NCBI RefSeq assembly: GCF_022605165.1
Contig: NC_063077.1
Location: 992,001-1,056,000 of the forward strand
DNA: 64,000 nt
Source of the DNA: Purpureocillium takamizusanense
Taxonomy: Eukaryota > Ascomycota > Sordariomycetes > Hypocreales > Ophiocordycipitaceae
Reading direction: 5' to 3'
The position numbers and the translations under genes are program-made. Each line of letters starts with the position of its first letter. Within the stretch, counting starts at the first letter, position 1. This document shows, piece after piece, positions 53,945 through 64,000 of this stretch. The notes under the pieces were generated by a model. The model was not told the DNA's origin. It saw nothing but the letters and a program-made list of their open reading frames with translations, and did not search any database.

Positions 53945-55792
53945 ATGTCGACCAACGCAACCGCCGGTGGCATGGGCCCGGGCGAGGGCATCCTCGACGG
54001 CGTCAACGCTACCCTCAACGGCAACGGCACCGACTCCGCCTCGTCCGCCTTTAGCCTCCTGCGCGACCTCGACTTCATGATGCTCGAGCTCAAGCTTGTC
54101 ACCGGCGCTATGGGAATCATCTACCTCGGCGCGCATGCCGCTCTGCGTCGCCCGCCCTCGGCCTCCCCCGCCAAGTCCAAGAGGTCCCGCGGCGACGGCC
54201 GTGAGGACGAGGGCGAGGATGAGGATGAGGACGAAGATCGCTTCTCGCAGGGCCTTGAGCTCACCGACGCCATCGTCTTTCCGCTCGTCGCCGGCGTCAT
54301 CCTCGTCGGCCTGTACTACCTCATCCAGTGGCTCAAGGACCCGGCCATGCTCAACAGGATCCTGCGCTGGTACATGTCCACCATGTCCATCGCCAGCTTG
54401 CTGACGCTGTACGCCCACGCCATGGAGCTCGCCACCTCCTTTGTCTTCCCCCGCTACTGGCGCGCCCGGGACGGTGTCCTGAGAAAAGTCGTGCAGCGCG
54501 CTCGGGCCGTCGCGCTGTGCGACGACGTGGGAAATGTGGTCGAGGGGCGCAACGCCGCGACCGAGTCCAACCCCCTACCCGGCCTGCTGGCGGTGCTGGC
54601 CTGGTCCGACGGGGCCAAGAGCGCGGCCTGGGAGCTGCGAAGCCTGCTCACGAGGCATTGGGTCGTCAGGTTCTTCGTCCATGGCGTCGTCGGCAAGCAA
54701 AAGGCCAAGATCAAGTTTGCCCACATGATGTCCCTGTTGCTGGCGCTGGCAACGGCCCTCGTCTACTTTTCGACCTCGTCGCCGTTGCTGTCCAACATGC
54801 TCGGGTACGGCATGTGCTACGGCTCGTTCCTGGTTCTTTCGCCGACCGACTTTCTCATCGGGTCTCTGGTCCTCACTGGCCTGTTCTTTTACGACATTTA
54901 CATGGTCTTCTTCACGTAGGTTCCCCGGTATAGCAACGTCATTGTGGCGGCGCACGCTGACACGAGTGACAGGCCATACATGGTCACAGTCGCCACCAAG
55001 CTGGACGTGCCTATCAAGCTCACCTTCCAGGCTGTCACGAGGAAGAGCATCCTGGGTCTCGGCGACATCGTTATCCCCGGCATGGTCATCGGCTGGGCTT
55101 TGCGCCTTGACCTATGGATGTACTACCTGCGCAAGGTCAAGTACGAGTCGACGGATCTCAAAATCGTCGAAAAGGACGCCGTTTCGGGCGAGCTGGTGAC
55201 GCGCAGCGAGACCAAGCACCGCGAGATCAAGCCGCGGTACGTCAACGTCAAGGCTTGGTGGGGGGAGAAGCTCTGGACGCGGGGCACCTTGTTCGTCACG
55301 GGAGCACGGCAGGTCCCGGCGGACCTAGCGGCGGTCAGCTTCCCAAAGACGTACTTTTACGCGTCCATGGTCGGGTACGCGCTGGGCATGATGGCGACCC
55401 TGGCCATGTTGATCGTCTTCAAGCAGGGCCAGCCGGCGCTGCTGTACCTGGTCCCCGGCGTGCTAGGATCTCTGGTCGTCACGGCCCTCGCGCGCGGCGA
55501 GATGAGGGACATGTGGACGTACACCGAGGACGGGACACTTGACACGGCGGACGTAGTCGTGGACCTGGACGGCGAGGGCAGGGCCATCAAGCGGATCGGC
55601 AAGCTGGAGAACGGCGTCGTCGACACCACCAAAGAGGACGCCGGCGGCGACGCCAAGGACGGCAAGAGCAGCGACAAGGCCAAGGATGGCAAGCCCTCCG
55701 ACGCCACAGAAAGAGGCGGAAGGGGAAGGAAGGGGCATCGGGTGTTTTTGCTGTCGGTCGACGCGCCGTCCGATGGGGAGTACGAGGATTAG
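53945..55792 (+). CDS. Signal peptide peptidase family intramembrane aspartyl protease
   Basis: Two exons, 53945-54915 and 54973-55792, give 596 residues. The presenilin/SPP signatures are all present: YD in FFYDIYMVFF (about 316-317), GLGD in SILGLGDIVIPGM (about 352-355) and PAL in GQPALLYLVPG (about 478-480). About nine hydrophobic helices are visible. An acidic loop, EDEGEDEDEDEDRF, follows the first helix, and about 60 residues (EIKPRYVNVKAWWGEKL and neighbours) are inserted between the second catalytic helix and the PAL helix. The C-terminus is charged. Such proteases cleave membrane-embedded peptides in the ER; in filamentous fungi the SppA homologue is linked to SREBP processing and hypoxia adaptation, which is family knowledge. 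The intron falls just after the first catalytic aspartate. The start gives a glycosylatable lumenal N-terminus. Confidence 0.93.
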
Positions 55793-57479
55793 GTGCCGCC
55801 ACACGCCGCCGCGCGCGTGGCATAGAGGGCTGTCCATAGGGATGATGCATGTAGATGGAATAGACCATAGAACACGGAGACTCGGATTGAGCGGCACGTC
55901 ACTCTTGCTCCTAGTCGGAAAGGGTTTACTCCCTGATCTGACCGTGCGAGTCACTCGTGTCCTCGTCGTTGATTTGTACTCGGTCTACGAGCCGCGGCGA
56001 GACTAAGGCGTGGGACATGACTAGCGACGCTCCTTGAACCCTAATCTTTGGCTTTGCAGTGTACGCGCCTAGCTTTAGTCAACCGCGTCGCGAGGGAATC
56101 TTTGAAATGGTGCGTGCGTGCGTGCCTGCGTGTGTGGTTGCGTGTGTGTGTGAAGACGGGGTTGAGGTTGGAACGCCCAAGAACGCGATGGGATGGCGGT
56201 GATATGCGACCTGGCTTCGACGGGGGAGGAGGCAACGCTGCACTTGCTGTTCGATCTATACAAAATAAAAAACCGTACAATACACGTCACGAGGCGATGG
56301 TATAACTGCACTGCACATTTAGAGGAGCGCGTCAGGGCATGCGCGTCTGTGACGTCGGAGTGTCAACGCGGCGCCCTATAGCGTGTCAACAACAACGGTT
56401 CCCATCGCGCTCGCTGACGCAACCGGCCCTCGCGAAGCCGACCCCGGACAGGAAGCCTTCGACCCAGCAGGGCATGGAGTACTATCATAAAAAGAAATAA
56501 AACAAAACTTCCTTAGCCATGGCAGCTTCCAGGCCGTCTCAACCAGTGGGCTTCCTTCCCCATCTGTGGGCGGCCGCCCCACGCGCGTCAGGTGCGCGCA
56601 GCTGCCCCCCCCCTTGAATCGGAACGGACCGGACCGCCGACCAACCTTGTTTTCTTTTTTTCTTCATCTTCAAATTTCTCTCTCTTCTTCCAATTTCTTC
56701 TTCTTTTCCTCTTCCCATTAGTCGTCGATACAGGGCGCCTCCCGCACGGATATGGAGGAGGTACTCAAAGGATGACAGATATCATCAACATTCTTATTTG
56801 GCTTGGCTTGGCTTGGGCCGGCCGGACGGAGCCCTTGCTAGCTCGCTTCGTTGATTTGTCCCTGCCTCCGTATAGAGTTCTCCCGCGGGCGCACTTAGTA
56901 CGACTTCCCCGTGGGGAAAATCAGCCAGCCAGCCAGCCGCAGCTTACAAAAACAAGAGACTTGCCTCTCTCTCTGACGTTGACGATGACGCTCTAGGCTC
57001 TCTCGGAAACCCTATTTCTCACGCGTTAATCACGGGACGCCCACGGGACGCCTTGTTGTTTTTCGATTCTCTTTAAAAGACGGACGTGTGTCGCGTAACT
57101 TCTTATCCCTTCTTTTCTTCTTCGCTATACCATCTCACTTCTTCGGTTGAGGACCGCTTCGGCATACAAACACACGCTGCTTGCTCTACCGTATACGACT
57201 TATACGCGCGCGAAAACGCTGCAAAAGTACCCCTTACTCTTTTCTCTACTGCCTCAAGGCTCTATATCACATCTTCCCCACGACCGACGTACAGGCCTGT
57301 CAACTGTTTCCAGTCGTCGTCACATTCGCATATCATATTCCCGCACCGAGAGACAGACACACAACACACCTCCTCCGTCTCCCTTCCTGCACACGCGCTT
57401 CCCCTATATTTCGGCTCACTGTTTATACGCCGTCTTATATCACCCATCCTCTCTTTCCCCACGCGTCTGCGAGAACGCA
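55793..57479. other. Intergenic region and long leader
   Basis: 1.7 kb between the signal peptide peptidase stop and the orphan gene start. CTTTAAAAG at about 57070 could be a core promoter element, and the 400 bases after it are pyrimidine-rich like fungal leaders. The frame of the next gene is open back to 57147, but the composition looks untranslated. The open frame at 56592-56996 on the + strand has no conserved motif. Confidence 0.45.
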
Positions 57480-58265
57480 ATGCGCGGCCTCCCGTTCAAC
57501 ATGGGCAGCAACAGAAAGCGTGCGGGACCCGACTCCGACGCGCAGCCGTCCACGGCGCGCCCAGCTAAGATCTCCCGACCAGACGGCGCCCAAGATGTCG
57601 TGGGCGCGGCGGCTTCCATGGCTGATGCCGTCGCTGCTGATACAGCAGCCGTCGTCACGCCGCACCCGGAGAACGCGCAGCAGCCCGCAGAGGGGGTGAA
57701 GGTAGAGGACGCGGACGAAGAGGCCCAAAATCCTCCCGTCGAAAACGAAACCCTGGAGGACATCATCGCGGCCCTGTTCCCCACCGCCGCTCCGGACGCC
57801 GACACCATGGCCTCCACCTCCACCGTCGACGAGGGCTACGCCACCAGCACCACCGCCGTCGCCAGCTCCAGCGACACCGAGGTAGAGCAGCCCTCCTCCC
57901 CCCAGCGCCTCGAGGGCTTCTTCTTCGTCCTCTCCTCCAACGGCAGCATCGACTGGGACGCCGTCAGGGACCTCACAGGCTTCTCCCCCCTCGCGGACTT
58001 GGCGCTGCCCTCCCCGTCCTCCGACGATGACGACGAGCGTACCTCCTACTACCACCACGGATGGGACGACCGCCACGTCGACTGGGAAGTCCTCAACAAC
58101 ATCGCGGGCCTGCCCTCCCTCGCGGACCTCGAGACCCCCTCCGACCCGCAGGGCGACGATGACGACGACGACGACAACGTCGTCCATACGTCCGACTACT
58201 ACCACTGGCGGGATGACGACAGCGTCAGCGGCTTTGACTCTGACTCTGACTCGTCTATACTTTGA
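57480..58265 (+). CDS. Orphan acidic protein with an internal duplication
   Basis: Single exon, 261 residues from the ATG at 57480; the next ATG, MGSNRKRAG at 57501, is an alternative. I do not recognise the family. Residues 10-14 and 28-33 give short basic patches (SNRKR, PAKISR) that could be nuclear-localisation signals. The middle is alanine-, threonine- and acid-rich. The C-terminal half holds two related units: residues about 156-197 (IDWDAVRDLTGFSPLADLAL, then an aspartate run, then TSYYHHGWDD) and about 199-246 (VDWEVLNNIAGLPSLADLET, then an aspartate run, then TSDYYHWRDD). The consistent codon use and the protein-level conservation between the units, with different DNA, support a real coding region. 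Its role is unknown. Confidence 0.65.
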   Translation: MRGLPFNMGSNRKRAGPDSDAQPSTARPAKISRPDGAQDVVGAAASMADAVAADTAAVVTPHPENAQQPAEGVKVEDADEEAQNPPVENETLEDIIAALFPTAAPDADTMASTSTVDEGYATSTTAVASSSDTEVEQPSSPQRLEGFFFVLSSNGSIDWDAVRDLTGFSPLADLALPSPSSDDDDERTSYYHHGWDDRHVDWEVLNNIAGLPSLADLETPSDPQGDDDDDDDNVVHTSDYYHWRDDDSVSGFDSDSDSSIL

Positions 58266-58982
58266 TGGTCACGCAGCCCGCTCAGGACCCGCGTCTGTGT
58301 CTGCGTCCGTGGGCGTGCCGCGGTGTGAGCGCCATCCTCGTCGTCGAAAGGGGCGCCCGCACAGCCGCCCGTGCGCTGGCCATCCCATCGTCGTCGCGAG
58401 CCCACACCAGCAGGGTAGGGCAACTGGGTGGTACTATATGAGGACAAGAGCATGGAGAGAACCTGGCGGTGAATCTGGCGGAAGACGACAAAGAAGGTGG
58501 GCGGAGGAGATCTCGGGAGGTTGCTGTCGGGACAGGGGGTGGATGAGTGAGTAGTAACTGGGGACGAGTGAACGAGTGAGCATGAGACAGCACGATGGAA
58601 GGGTAGGATTGGATAACTTGCATTGAGGTGACTAGTCTTTCCGGCAGTCCTTCAGCGGCGGCGATTTGTTTGAAAGCGAGGGGCGGGTCTGTTGTCGGGA
58701 GGTGGCGGTGATTTGGTTTTGGTGAGGATGACGATGACGGCACACCAAACAAACGACCATGGGCCCCAAACGGACACAGGAGTAAAGTCGGTACAAATAG
58801 ACAAATATTGTTAACGTCTTGTGGTTATAAGCAAGTCCTCCAGGGCCACATGTCAATCTACACGACATGACCCCGGTTGGCAAAATGGCGATCCCTCACA
58901 CGTGGTCAAATAACACATGACGACGCGGGTCCGTGCTCGCAGCTTCGTTTCAACGATTCAGCTTTCAATTTGGGTCCAAGCC
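58266..58982. other. Convergent 3' spacer
   Basis: 717 bases between the stop codons of the orphan gene and the dienelactone hydrolase. No gene is seen. A/T-rich sequence around 58790-58825 may belong to a 3' untranslated region. Confidence 0.5.
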
Positions 58983-60155
58983 TTAAAAGTGCTTGGCGAA
59001 GAAGTTCAGGACCGTCTTATAGCCGCGCTCGTACTCCTCCTTGACGCGTGCGTCGCTGAGGTCGCCGCGTGCGCCCATCCAGCCGTGAATCTGGTCCGAA
59101 AAAGTCTCCACGTGCTTGGGCACCTTGAGCGCGTCCTCAAACTGCTTAACCGTATCGGCGGGTTCCTCTTTGGAGGCGAGCAGCGTCATGGGGATGGTGA
59201 TACCCTCGGCGTCGGCCGGGTCGACCATGGCCGGGTGGATGGACGCGGCGACGGAGAAGGGGTTGGTGTCGGCCTTTATGGACAGGGCCACGACCTTGCC
59301 GCCCCAGCACATCTGAGCAGTGTGAGCATGTATGCGCTGGAGAGTGGAAGAAGAGCCCTGAACGAGGCTGGGGGAAACTCACACCAAGGATGCCGTACTT
59401 GGAGACAGAGGGGTTCTTCTCCTTCAACGCCTTGACATAGTCGGGCATGTAGCCGGCAATCTTGGGAGGCGGGAAGGTCCCAAAGAAGTTGCCGAGCTTC
59501 TTCTGCTTCTCCTCGTTGTCGGGAGGGTAACTTTCGCCATCAGCCTGGTTCAGATGCAGAGGATGCACTGGCACTCGACTCACCACTCAATAGGGCAGGG
59601 CTCGCCCTTGAACCAGTCGGGGATGAAGACCTTGTACTTTTGCTTGTCGTCGCCGTAGGCGAGAATGTCGGCGCCCTGGACTGTCTGGTCAAAGTAGCCA
59701 AAAATGTCGTAGATGAGAACAATGGCCTTGTTGGCGTCCGCAGGGCCGGTAACGTCTGCGTCCCGTCGCGAGTCAGTGCCTCCATTCCCAACAGCAACAA
59801 CGATAACCCGGGACAGGCGCGGTCAGGCAAGCATACACGTCTTCCAGCCGCCAATCTCCTCGTACGAGCCCTTGGGCTTGTACCCCTTGGACACGACGGG
59901 CGGGATATTGCAGCAGGCCTCGTTATGGCCGTGGGTAGCTGGCATGGACGACATCTTGGGTGGTGGTGCGGTCGTTGTCGCAAACGTTCGACGGGAGGTG
60001 GCGCCCGAGGGCAAATGTCCAATCTGGCGGAGCTGGTGAGAGTGTGCCGCGGTGGAAGCGCAGGTAGTACTGGTGATGCCGTGTAGCTGCGGGACTCGAT
60101 GTGCAGATGCAGATGCGCGTGACGAGGATGTTCTCAAGAGGGGTGTTGCACGCAT
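58983..60155 (-). CDS. Dienelactone hydrolase family protein with a mitochondrial-type presequence
   Basis: Four exons, 60155-59837, 59755-59584, 59530-59383 and 59312-58983, give 322 residues. The enzyme core begins MSSMPATHGHNEACCNIPP (internal ATG at 59954) and contains WKTYVTGPADANKAIVLIYD, FGYFDQTVQGADILA, the nucleophile region KYGILGMCWGGKVVALSI (Cys) and the histidine segment FSDQIHGWMGARGD. This is the alpha/beta hydrolase subfamily that opens lactone rings; fungal substrates are mostly unknown. Upstream of the internal ATG the frame adds 67 residues starting MRATPLLRTSSSRASASAHR and ending with a SRRTFATTT motif typical of cleaved mitochondrial presequences. Start at 59954 would give a 255-residue cytosolic form. 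Intron 2 (53 nt) has an AAAG acceptor, the only one keeping the frame. Confidence 0.88.
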
Positions 60156-61022
60156 GGGAATCAGCAATTGGGAAGCGGTTCCTGTTCGTAGTGGTGGGCG
60201 TTCTGGGTGGAGGCGTCGTCGCATTTTATTTGATAGAACGGTGCTGCTGCCATGGCCTCTGGGGGGGAGGGGGGAAGGGCGGGGAGGGGTGGTGGCGCTG
60301 GAGCTCTGGTGGGGGCGCGGGGTCGTTCCCTCAGCGACAGGGGGGGAAGGAGCTACGGTGCCGACCAAAACCCATGATGTCACGGCTTCCTACGCAACGA
60401 AGCTAAATCCATGACTTCATGGCGACACGGAAGGAGCGATGCAACGGGTGCTCCTCAGTTGTCACAGATTCCAAGACCAGTGTTCGCCGCGGTCCTGCTG
60501 GGTCCGGCCTACAATAGGCATCAGCACCTGGTCAATCATGACGCTTAAGGTAGCAAATGCCTTTGCGGCCTGGCATCTGGGTGGCGGACTCGGCTGCCGG
60601 CAATTTGCCCATGGACAAATGTCGTTGGCCCCGCAGTGCCGCGATCGTCTCGGCAAGCGGCCAGCCACAAGACGTCCGAACCCCCGTTCAAGAGTCTCAT
60701 CACCGGAAGAGACTCGGGACACGCAAAATCACCAAAAAAAACCTCATGGCAGTCAAAAGCAAGCTACGGGGAACAATAGTACACGTTTGTGGAAGCGTCC
60801 AAGATGCCTGTGCGTAGTAAAAGTCCAACGGCTCACACCCAATTCGCCTCCAACCCGCAACCAATGCCGGCCCGAGCAATGTCCTTCCTAGCCTGTACCG
60901 GCAAGTTCCATCGTGCAATTCTCGCTCGAGAAAATAAAACCCTTAACGCTCTCCCGTCTGTCGCAAAGCCATGAGGCAGAGCCCATGCTCCTCCAAATCC
61001 AGGGTCGAACTCAGCGTGTGGC
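60156..61022. other. Intergenic region without a recognised gene
   Basis: 867 bases between the dienelactone hydrolase start and the stop of the LYC1-type gene. It should contain the hydrolase promoter. No open frame with a conserved motif is present. Confidence 0.5.
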
Positions 61023-62366
61023 TTAGGCATAGCCGTAAAACTCGGGCTCAATGAGGCCGCCGACTCGTTCCTTTCCGCCGTGCCAGCGCAGGCAGGGAAT
61101 CATATCGGTGCGCTCCTCCACAAACATCTTGGAACCCTCGGGCAGCTCGTCGACGACGAGAGACGCGGCCTTGGTGACCTGTTCCGTGGGCTCCCACATG
61201 ACCACCTCGCGGAAGCCGAGCGATGAGGCCGCGGCGGCGGCCACCTTGAGGAGTTCCTTCATGCCCTGCTCCATGCCGCTGAGGCGTACCGTGATGAAGC
61301 GTGCGATAAAGAGGCGGCGGGAGCGATAGTCGGGCACCCACCAAGCCCACACCTGCGTGCGGTTCTCATCGCTGACCCACGAGGCGCCCAGCCAGCCGTC
61401 GTCGCCGGCCACCGCATCGCCGCCGGTGAGAAGGCCCTTCATGGTGACGGTCCGCACCGCGTGCCAGCGCAGCAGCTTATGCGTGGGGATCAGCTGTGCG
61501 ACGATCTTCTTCTTGTCGCGTATGTACGTGAAGCGGCATTTGGTCATCTTGATGTCGCGCTGGACAATGTTGGCCATGCGCGGGCCGGTGGCGTACGCGA
61601 GCTGGTCCGTCGCGGGCGGCATCTCGATGGGTGCACCTTTGGGGAGGCGGATGCGCAGCGTGTTGGCGGGCTGCGCCTTCCAGCCGAGCTCCTCAAAGAA
61701 CTCGGGGCGGTTGTCGCTCCAGATGACGCTGAACTCGATGCGCTTCTCCCGCTCGTCGAGCTTCTCCTGCACCTTTTGCAGCAGCTTGGTGGCCATGCCC
61801 TTGCGGCGCTGCTCAGGGATGGTGAAGATGTCGGTGATGACGACGGCGTTGACTGACTGCATGCCATAGCCCACGTTGATCATGGCATCACGAATGTACG
61901 CGGTGCAGCTCGAGATGACCGTCTCGGGCTTGTCCTTGTGGGTGAGCACCCAGTAGGCCGTGTCGCCGACGCTGGCATCGGTGATGGCCAGCTGGCGCTG
62001 CAGCTGCAGGTAGTCCTCCTTGCTGAGCGGCGCGGCCCACATCTGGGCGTTGTTTTCGAAGTGCTGGGTGATGAAGGCCGGTGTGGCACGCTGGAACCTG
62101 AGGCCGTCGTCGAGCTCCTGGGTGCGCATCTCGTCGGGCTCTGCTTCGTTGTCAGCGCGGTTCTTGGGCGGCTCAGGCTCGGTCTCGGTCTCGGGCTCTG
62201 TGTCGGAGTAAGCCACGATGGCGCCCTCAGCTAGCCGCGCGACCGAGCGTGCGTGAGCGCGCCTGACTGCCGCGATGAGGGCAATGTAGGGAATGCCGAG
62301 ATTGGGATCTGTACTCTCTGCACTCTTCTCCTCGTCTGGAGCAGCGGGGGCCGAAGGATCAGCCAT
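61023..62366 (-). CDS. lyc1: LYC1-type GNAT acetyltransferase (lysine N6-acetyltransferase-like)
   Basis: Single exon, 447 residues. An acidic N-terminal region (TEPETETEPEPP) precedes the GNAT domain: LQLQRQLAITDASVGDTAYW, ETVISSCTAYIRDAMI and the acetyl-CoA segment VITDIFTIPEQRRKGMATKL. The C-terminal half, from about residue 250 (KCRFTYIRDKKKIVAQLIPT; WLGASWVSDENRTQVWAWWV; PEFYGYA at the end), is the domain found in LYC1 proteins. Yarrowia LYC1 acetylates free lysine in lysine catabolism; whether this orthologue does so is inferred. There is no signal peptide. The start is the first ATG of the frame. The next gene on the same strand, GH16, starts 1.5 kb upstream. Confidence 0.88.
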   Translation of the reverse strand: MADPSAPAAPDEEKSAESTDPNLGIPYIALIAAVRRAHARSVARLAEGAIVAYSDTEPETETEPEPPKNRADNEAEPDEMRTQELDDGLRFQRATPAFITQHFENNAQMWAAPLSKEDYLQLQRQLAITDASVGDTAYWVLTHKDKPETVISSCTAYIRDAMINVGYGMQSVNAVVITDIFTIPEQRRKGMATKLLQKVQEKLDEREKRIEFSVIWSDNRPEFFEELGWKAQPANTLRIRLPKGAPIEMPPATDQLAYATGPRMANIVQRDIKMTKCRFTYIRDKKKIVAQLIPTHKLLRWHAVRTVTMKGLLTGGDAVAGDDGWLGASWVSDENRTQVWAWWVPDYRSRRLFIARFITVRLSGMEQGMKELLKVAAAAASSLGFREVVMWEPTEQVTKAASLVVDELPEGSKMFVEERTDMIPCLRWHGGKERVGGLIEPEFYGYA

Positions 62367-62733
62367 GAGGGATGGATGGAGGGCCGCGGGTACGGGATGT
62401 GTCGATGCGTTGCGGTGTTTGTATGTAAAGGTGCGATGGCGGATTTCGAGTGCGGTGAGGAAGGGAGGAGAAGGAAGCGTTTGCAGGCAGGCACGGGCGG
62501 CAGAAATGGCCTTGAAACGAACAGGCCGCCCAGGCTGCCAGCTGCGCGCATCTGCCCGGCAACCTGCCGTCGCGCCCCGGCCTGTTCGCGGGCATACATG
62601 GCTATATCGGATCGGCCAGAGCTGATGGGGTGCACGTTCACTGTAAGGCGGCTCGTGCGGCCATGGCCATTTTCAAGGCCTTGTTCGGGGGGTACGAAGA
62701 ACCTACTTGTGTGTGCATACGGAATGTACCTCA
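62367..62733. promoter_or_regulatory. Promoter region of the LYC1-type gene
   Basis: 367 bases between the GH16 stop and the LYC1-type start on the same strand. It should hold the 3' end of the former and the promoter of the latter. No gene is seen. Confidence 0.5.
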
Positions 62734-63907
62734 TCAATACGTGTTGCCCTCTGGTGTTCCCGGATTCCCCCAGTCGTGCTCGAACCGTCCCCAGCCTCCA
62801 TACTCAAGCTCATCCGCCATCCACAAGGCGCACACAACCATGTCATAGTAGCCGTTGGCGGGCGTCTTGCCGGCGCACACGTTGCCGCCCATGGCGACGT
62901 TGAGCAGAATGGTCATGTCACGCAAGGGTCGCGTGCCGGGCGGCACCTGGGCCTTCATGACAGGGCGGCCGTCAATGTACCACAGCATGCGGCCTTGGCC
63001 GGGTTGGCCACCGGGCTGATCCCAGGCAAAGTCGTACCGCACGGGGCGGGTGTGCATGTCGGGGATGCGGGTGCCGAGGACACGGTGCTTCTGCGGCTCG
63101 TGGTGCTGGCCCCAGTGCAGGCAGGTGTGGTTCTCGAGGTCGCCGTTCCACGTCTCGGCAATGTCGATCTCGCCGTCGGTGGGCCAGGCAAAGGGCTCGC
63201 GCGGCAGCAGCCAAAAGGCGGGCCAGATGCCGGCTGCGCAAGGGCTCACGATGAAGCCCGTAAGAACGCCACGGTCGCGGGAGAGTGTCTGTCGGCTAAC
63301 GAGGCGCGCTGAGGTGTAGCGCTGCTCGGAGCTCGAGGCGGCCGAGTTGGCGAGTGCGCGGATGACCAGGCGGCCGTCGGGTGTGCTTCCTTGGAAGTCA
63401 GAACAACAGCAATGTATAATACGAAGCAATCCGCTTCTGCAAGCAAAAAGGGGCGTACTGAAAAGCATTTTCCGGTTTGGCCGTATAGTGCTCGAGCTCC
63501 TGGTTGCCCCAGCCGTCGGGCCCGTTGCCCAGCTTGGCGTCCCACTCGGCGGCGACGGGCACGTCTGGTCGGAACTGCGGGCGCCAGTAGACGGGGTTGG
63601 GGGCGGCTCCGGCGGCCGGAGGATGCGGCGGGACCGGCGGCGGCGGTTGCTGGTCATTCTGCTGGTCAGCCGGGCGCCCCTGTTGCGGAGGGTGAGGCGG
63701 GACCGGCGGCGGACCGGTCGAAGGTGGCGGCGCATTACCGGGTCCAGAGCCGTAGCCATAGCCCGGTGCCTGTTGCTGATGCTGATGCTGTTGCTGCTGC
63801 GGGTAGTATTGGCCTGGGGGTGGCGCCTGCGAGTGCGACTGGCCGCCGCCCGACACAAGGCTGTCGAAATCGCCCTTGAGCTGCTTGAGCTTATCTTTCC
63901 AGGGCAT
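62734..63907 (-). CDS. GH16 beta-glucanase-like protein without a signal peptide
   Basis: Two exons, 63907-63459 and 63385-62734, give 366 residues. The N-terminus MPWKDKLKQLKGDFDSLVSG is polar, then a proline- and glutamine-rich stretch runs to about residue 105. The GH16 domain follows: YWRPQFRPDVPVAAEWDAKL, GWGNQELEHYTAKPENAFH, RLVIRALANS, GIWPAFWLLP and the catalytic motif WPTDGEIDIAETWNGD (Glu, Asp, Glu). Later segments are HTCLHWGQHHEP and GRMLWYIDGRPVMKAQVP. The fold cleaves beta-1,3 or mixed beta-glucans. The missing signal peptide is unusual for the family. The intron (73 nt) joins ENAF to HTPDGRLVIR through the CAC codon; other acceptors break the frame. The right edge of the window leaves only 93 bases upstream of the start. 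Confidence 0.9.
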
Positions 63908-64000
63908 GTTGGGTGGCTCGTCAATTATGCAATGGACGGCAAGCAGCCGAGCGGGGAGGAGAGAAGGAACCTTGAAGGGAGAGAGGGAGGGGGTGGGTGT
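63908..64000. promoter_or_regulatory. Start of the GH16 gene upstream region
   Basis: The last 93 bases of the window lie immediately upstream of the GH16 start codon and read as pyrimidine-rich leader on the coding strand. The promoter is probably beyond the edge. Confidence 0.45.

Noticed and set aside
56592..56996. Plus-strand open frame of 134 codons
   Set aside because: Phenylalanine- and serine-rich translation of a TTC-rich tract, with no conserved motif.
57147..57479. N-terminal extension of the orphan acidic protein
   Set aside because: The segment is pyrimidine-rich with leader-like composition and codon use unlike the downstream frame, so translation from 57480 is more likely.

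Overview
The window is nuclear DNA of a filamentous ascomycete. Almost every gene reads as an orthologue of a fungal protein, introns are short (about 50-250 nt, mostly with GTRNGT-type donors and CTRAY-like branch sites), codon use is GC-rich, and the repertoire (CFEM protein, 2EXR protein, thaumatin-like GPI protein, NpgA-type phosphopantetheinyl transferase) is typical of Pezizomycotina. The protein flavour suggests Sordariomycetes, probably Hypocreales; this is an inference, not a computed placement. I see no rRNA, tRNA, CRISPR array, prophage, origin, transposase gene or operon. I reconstructed 27 protein genes by hand from splice sites and conserved protein blocks. In every spliced model the exon lengths sum to a multiple of three.

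Layout. 0.5-8.9 kb: Ubc13 ubiquitin-conjugating enzyme (-), diverging from a WDR59/Sea3 (SEA/GATOR2 complex) gene (+), then a D-2-hydroxyacid dehydrogenase (-). 10.5-16.2 kb: a 2EXR protein, an alpha/beta hydrolase and an unrecognised secreted or membrane protein, all (-). 16.2-21.0 kb: a long stretch with no convincing gene. 21.0-30.5 kb: GPI2/PIG-C, CFEM protein, metallophosphoesterase, Mediator Med31, RNA polymerase III subunit Rpc11 and an ankyrin protein. 30.9-36 kb: thaumatin-like protein and an HSPA12-like Hsp70, both (-). 36-38.7 kb: no gene seen. 38.7-47.6 kb: MFSD5/MOT2-type transporter, glucokinase, NpgA-type PPTase and a Naa50-like acetyltransferase. 49.7-58.3 kb: Sgf11-type SAGA subunit, PPIL1-type cyclophilin, a 180-bp MITE-like element, signal peptide peptidase and an orphan acidic protein with an internal duplication. 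59-64 kb: dienelactone hydrolase, LYC1-type acetyltransferase and a GH16 hydrolase, all (-).

The genes are mostly independent housekeeping units in alternating divergent and convergent pairs; I do not see a secondary-metabolite cluster or a defence island. Two neighbours or near-neighbours serve the transcription machinery (Med31 and Rpc11, convergent), and Sgf11 lies 21 kb away. I did not find a clear new multi-gene system. The observations most worth following are a Naa50-like acetyltransferase with a canonical PCNA-binding PIP box, an enlarged Sgf11 with an extra cysteine module, the orphan duplicated acidic protein, the perfect 36-nt inverted repeat upstream of two genes, and two enzymes with in-frame organelle-type N-terminal extensions.
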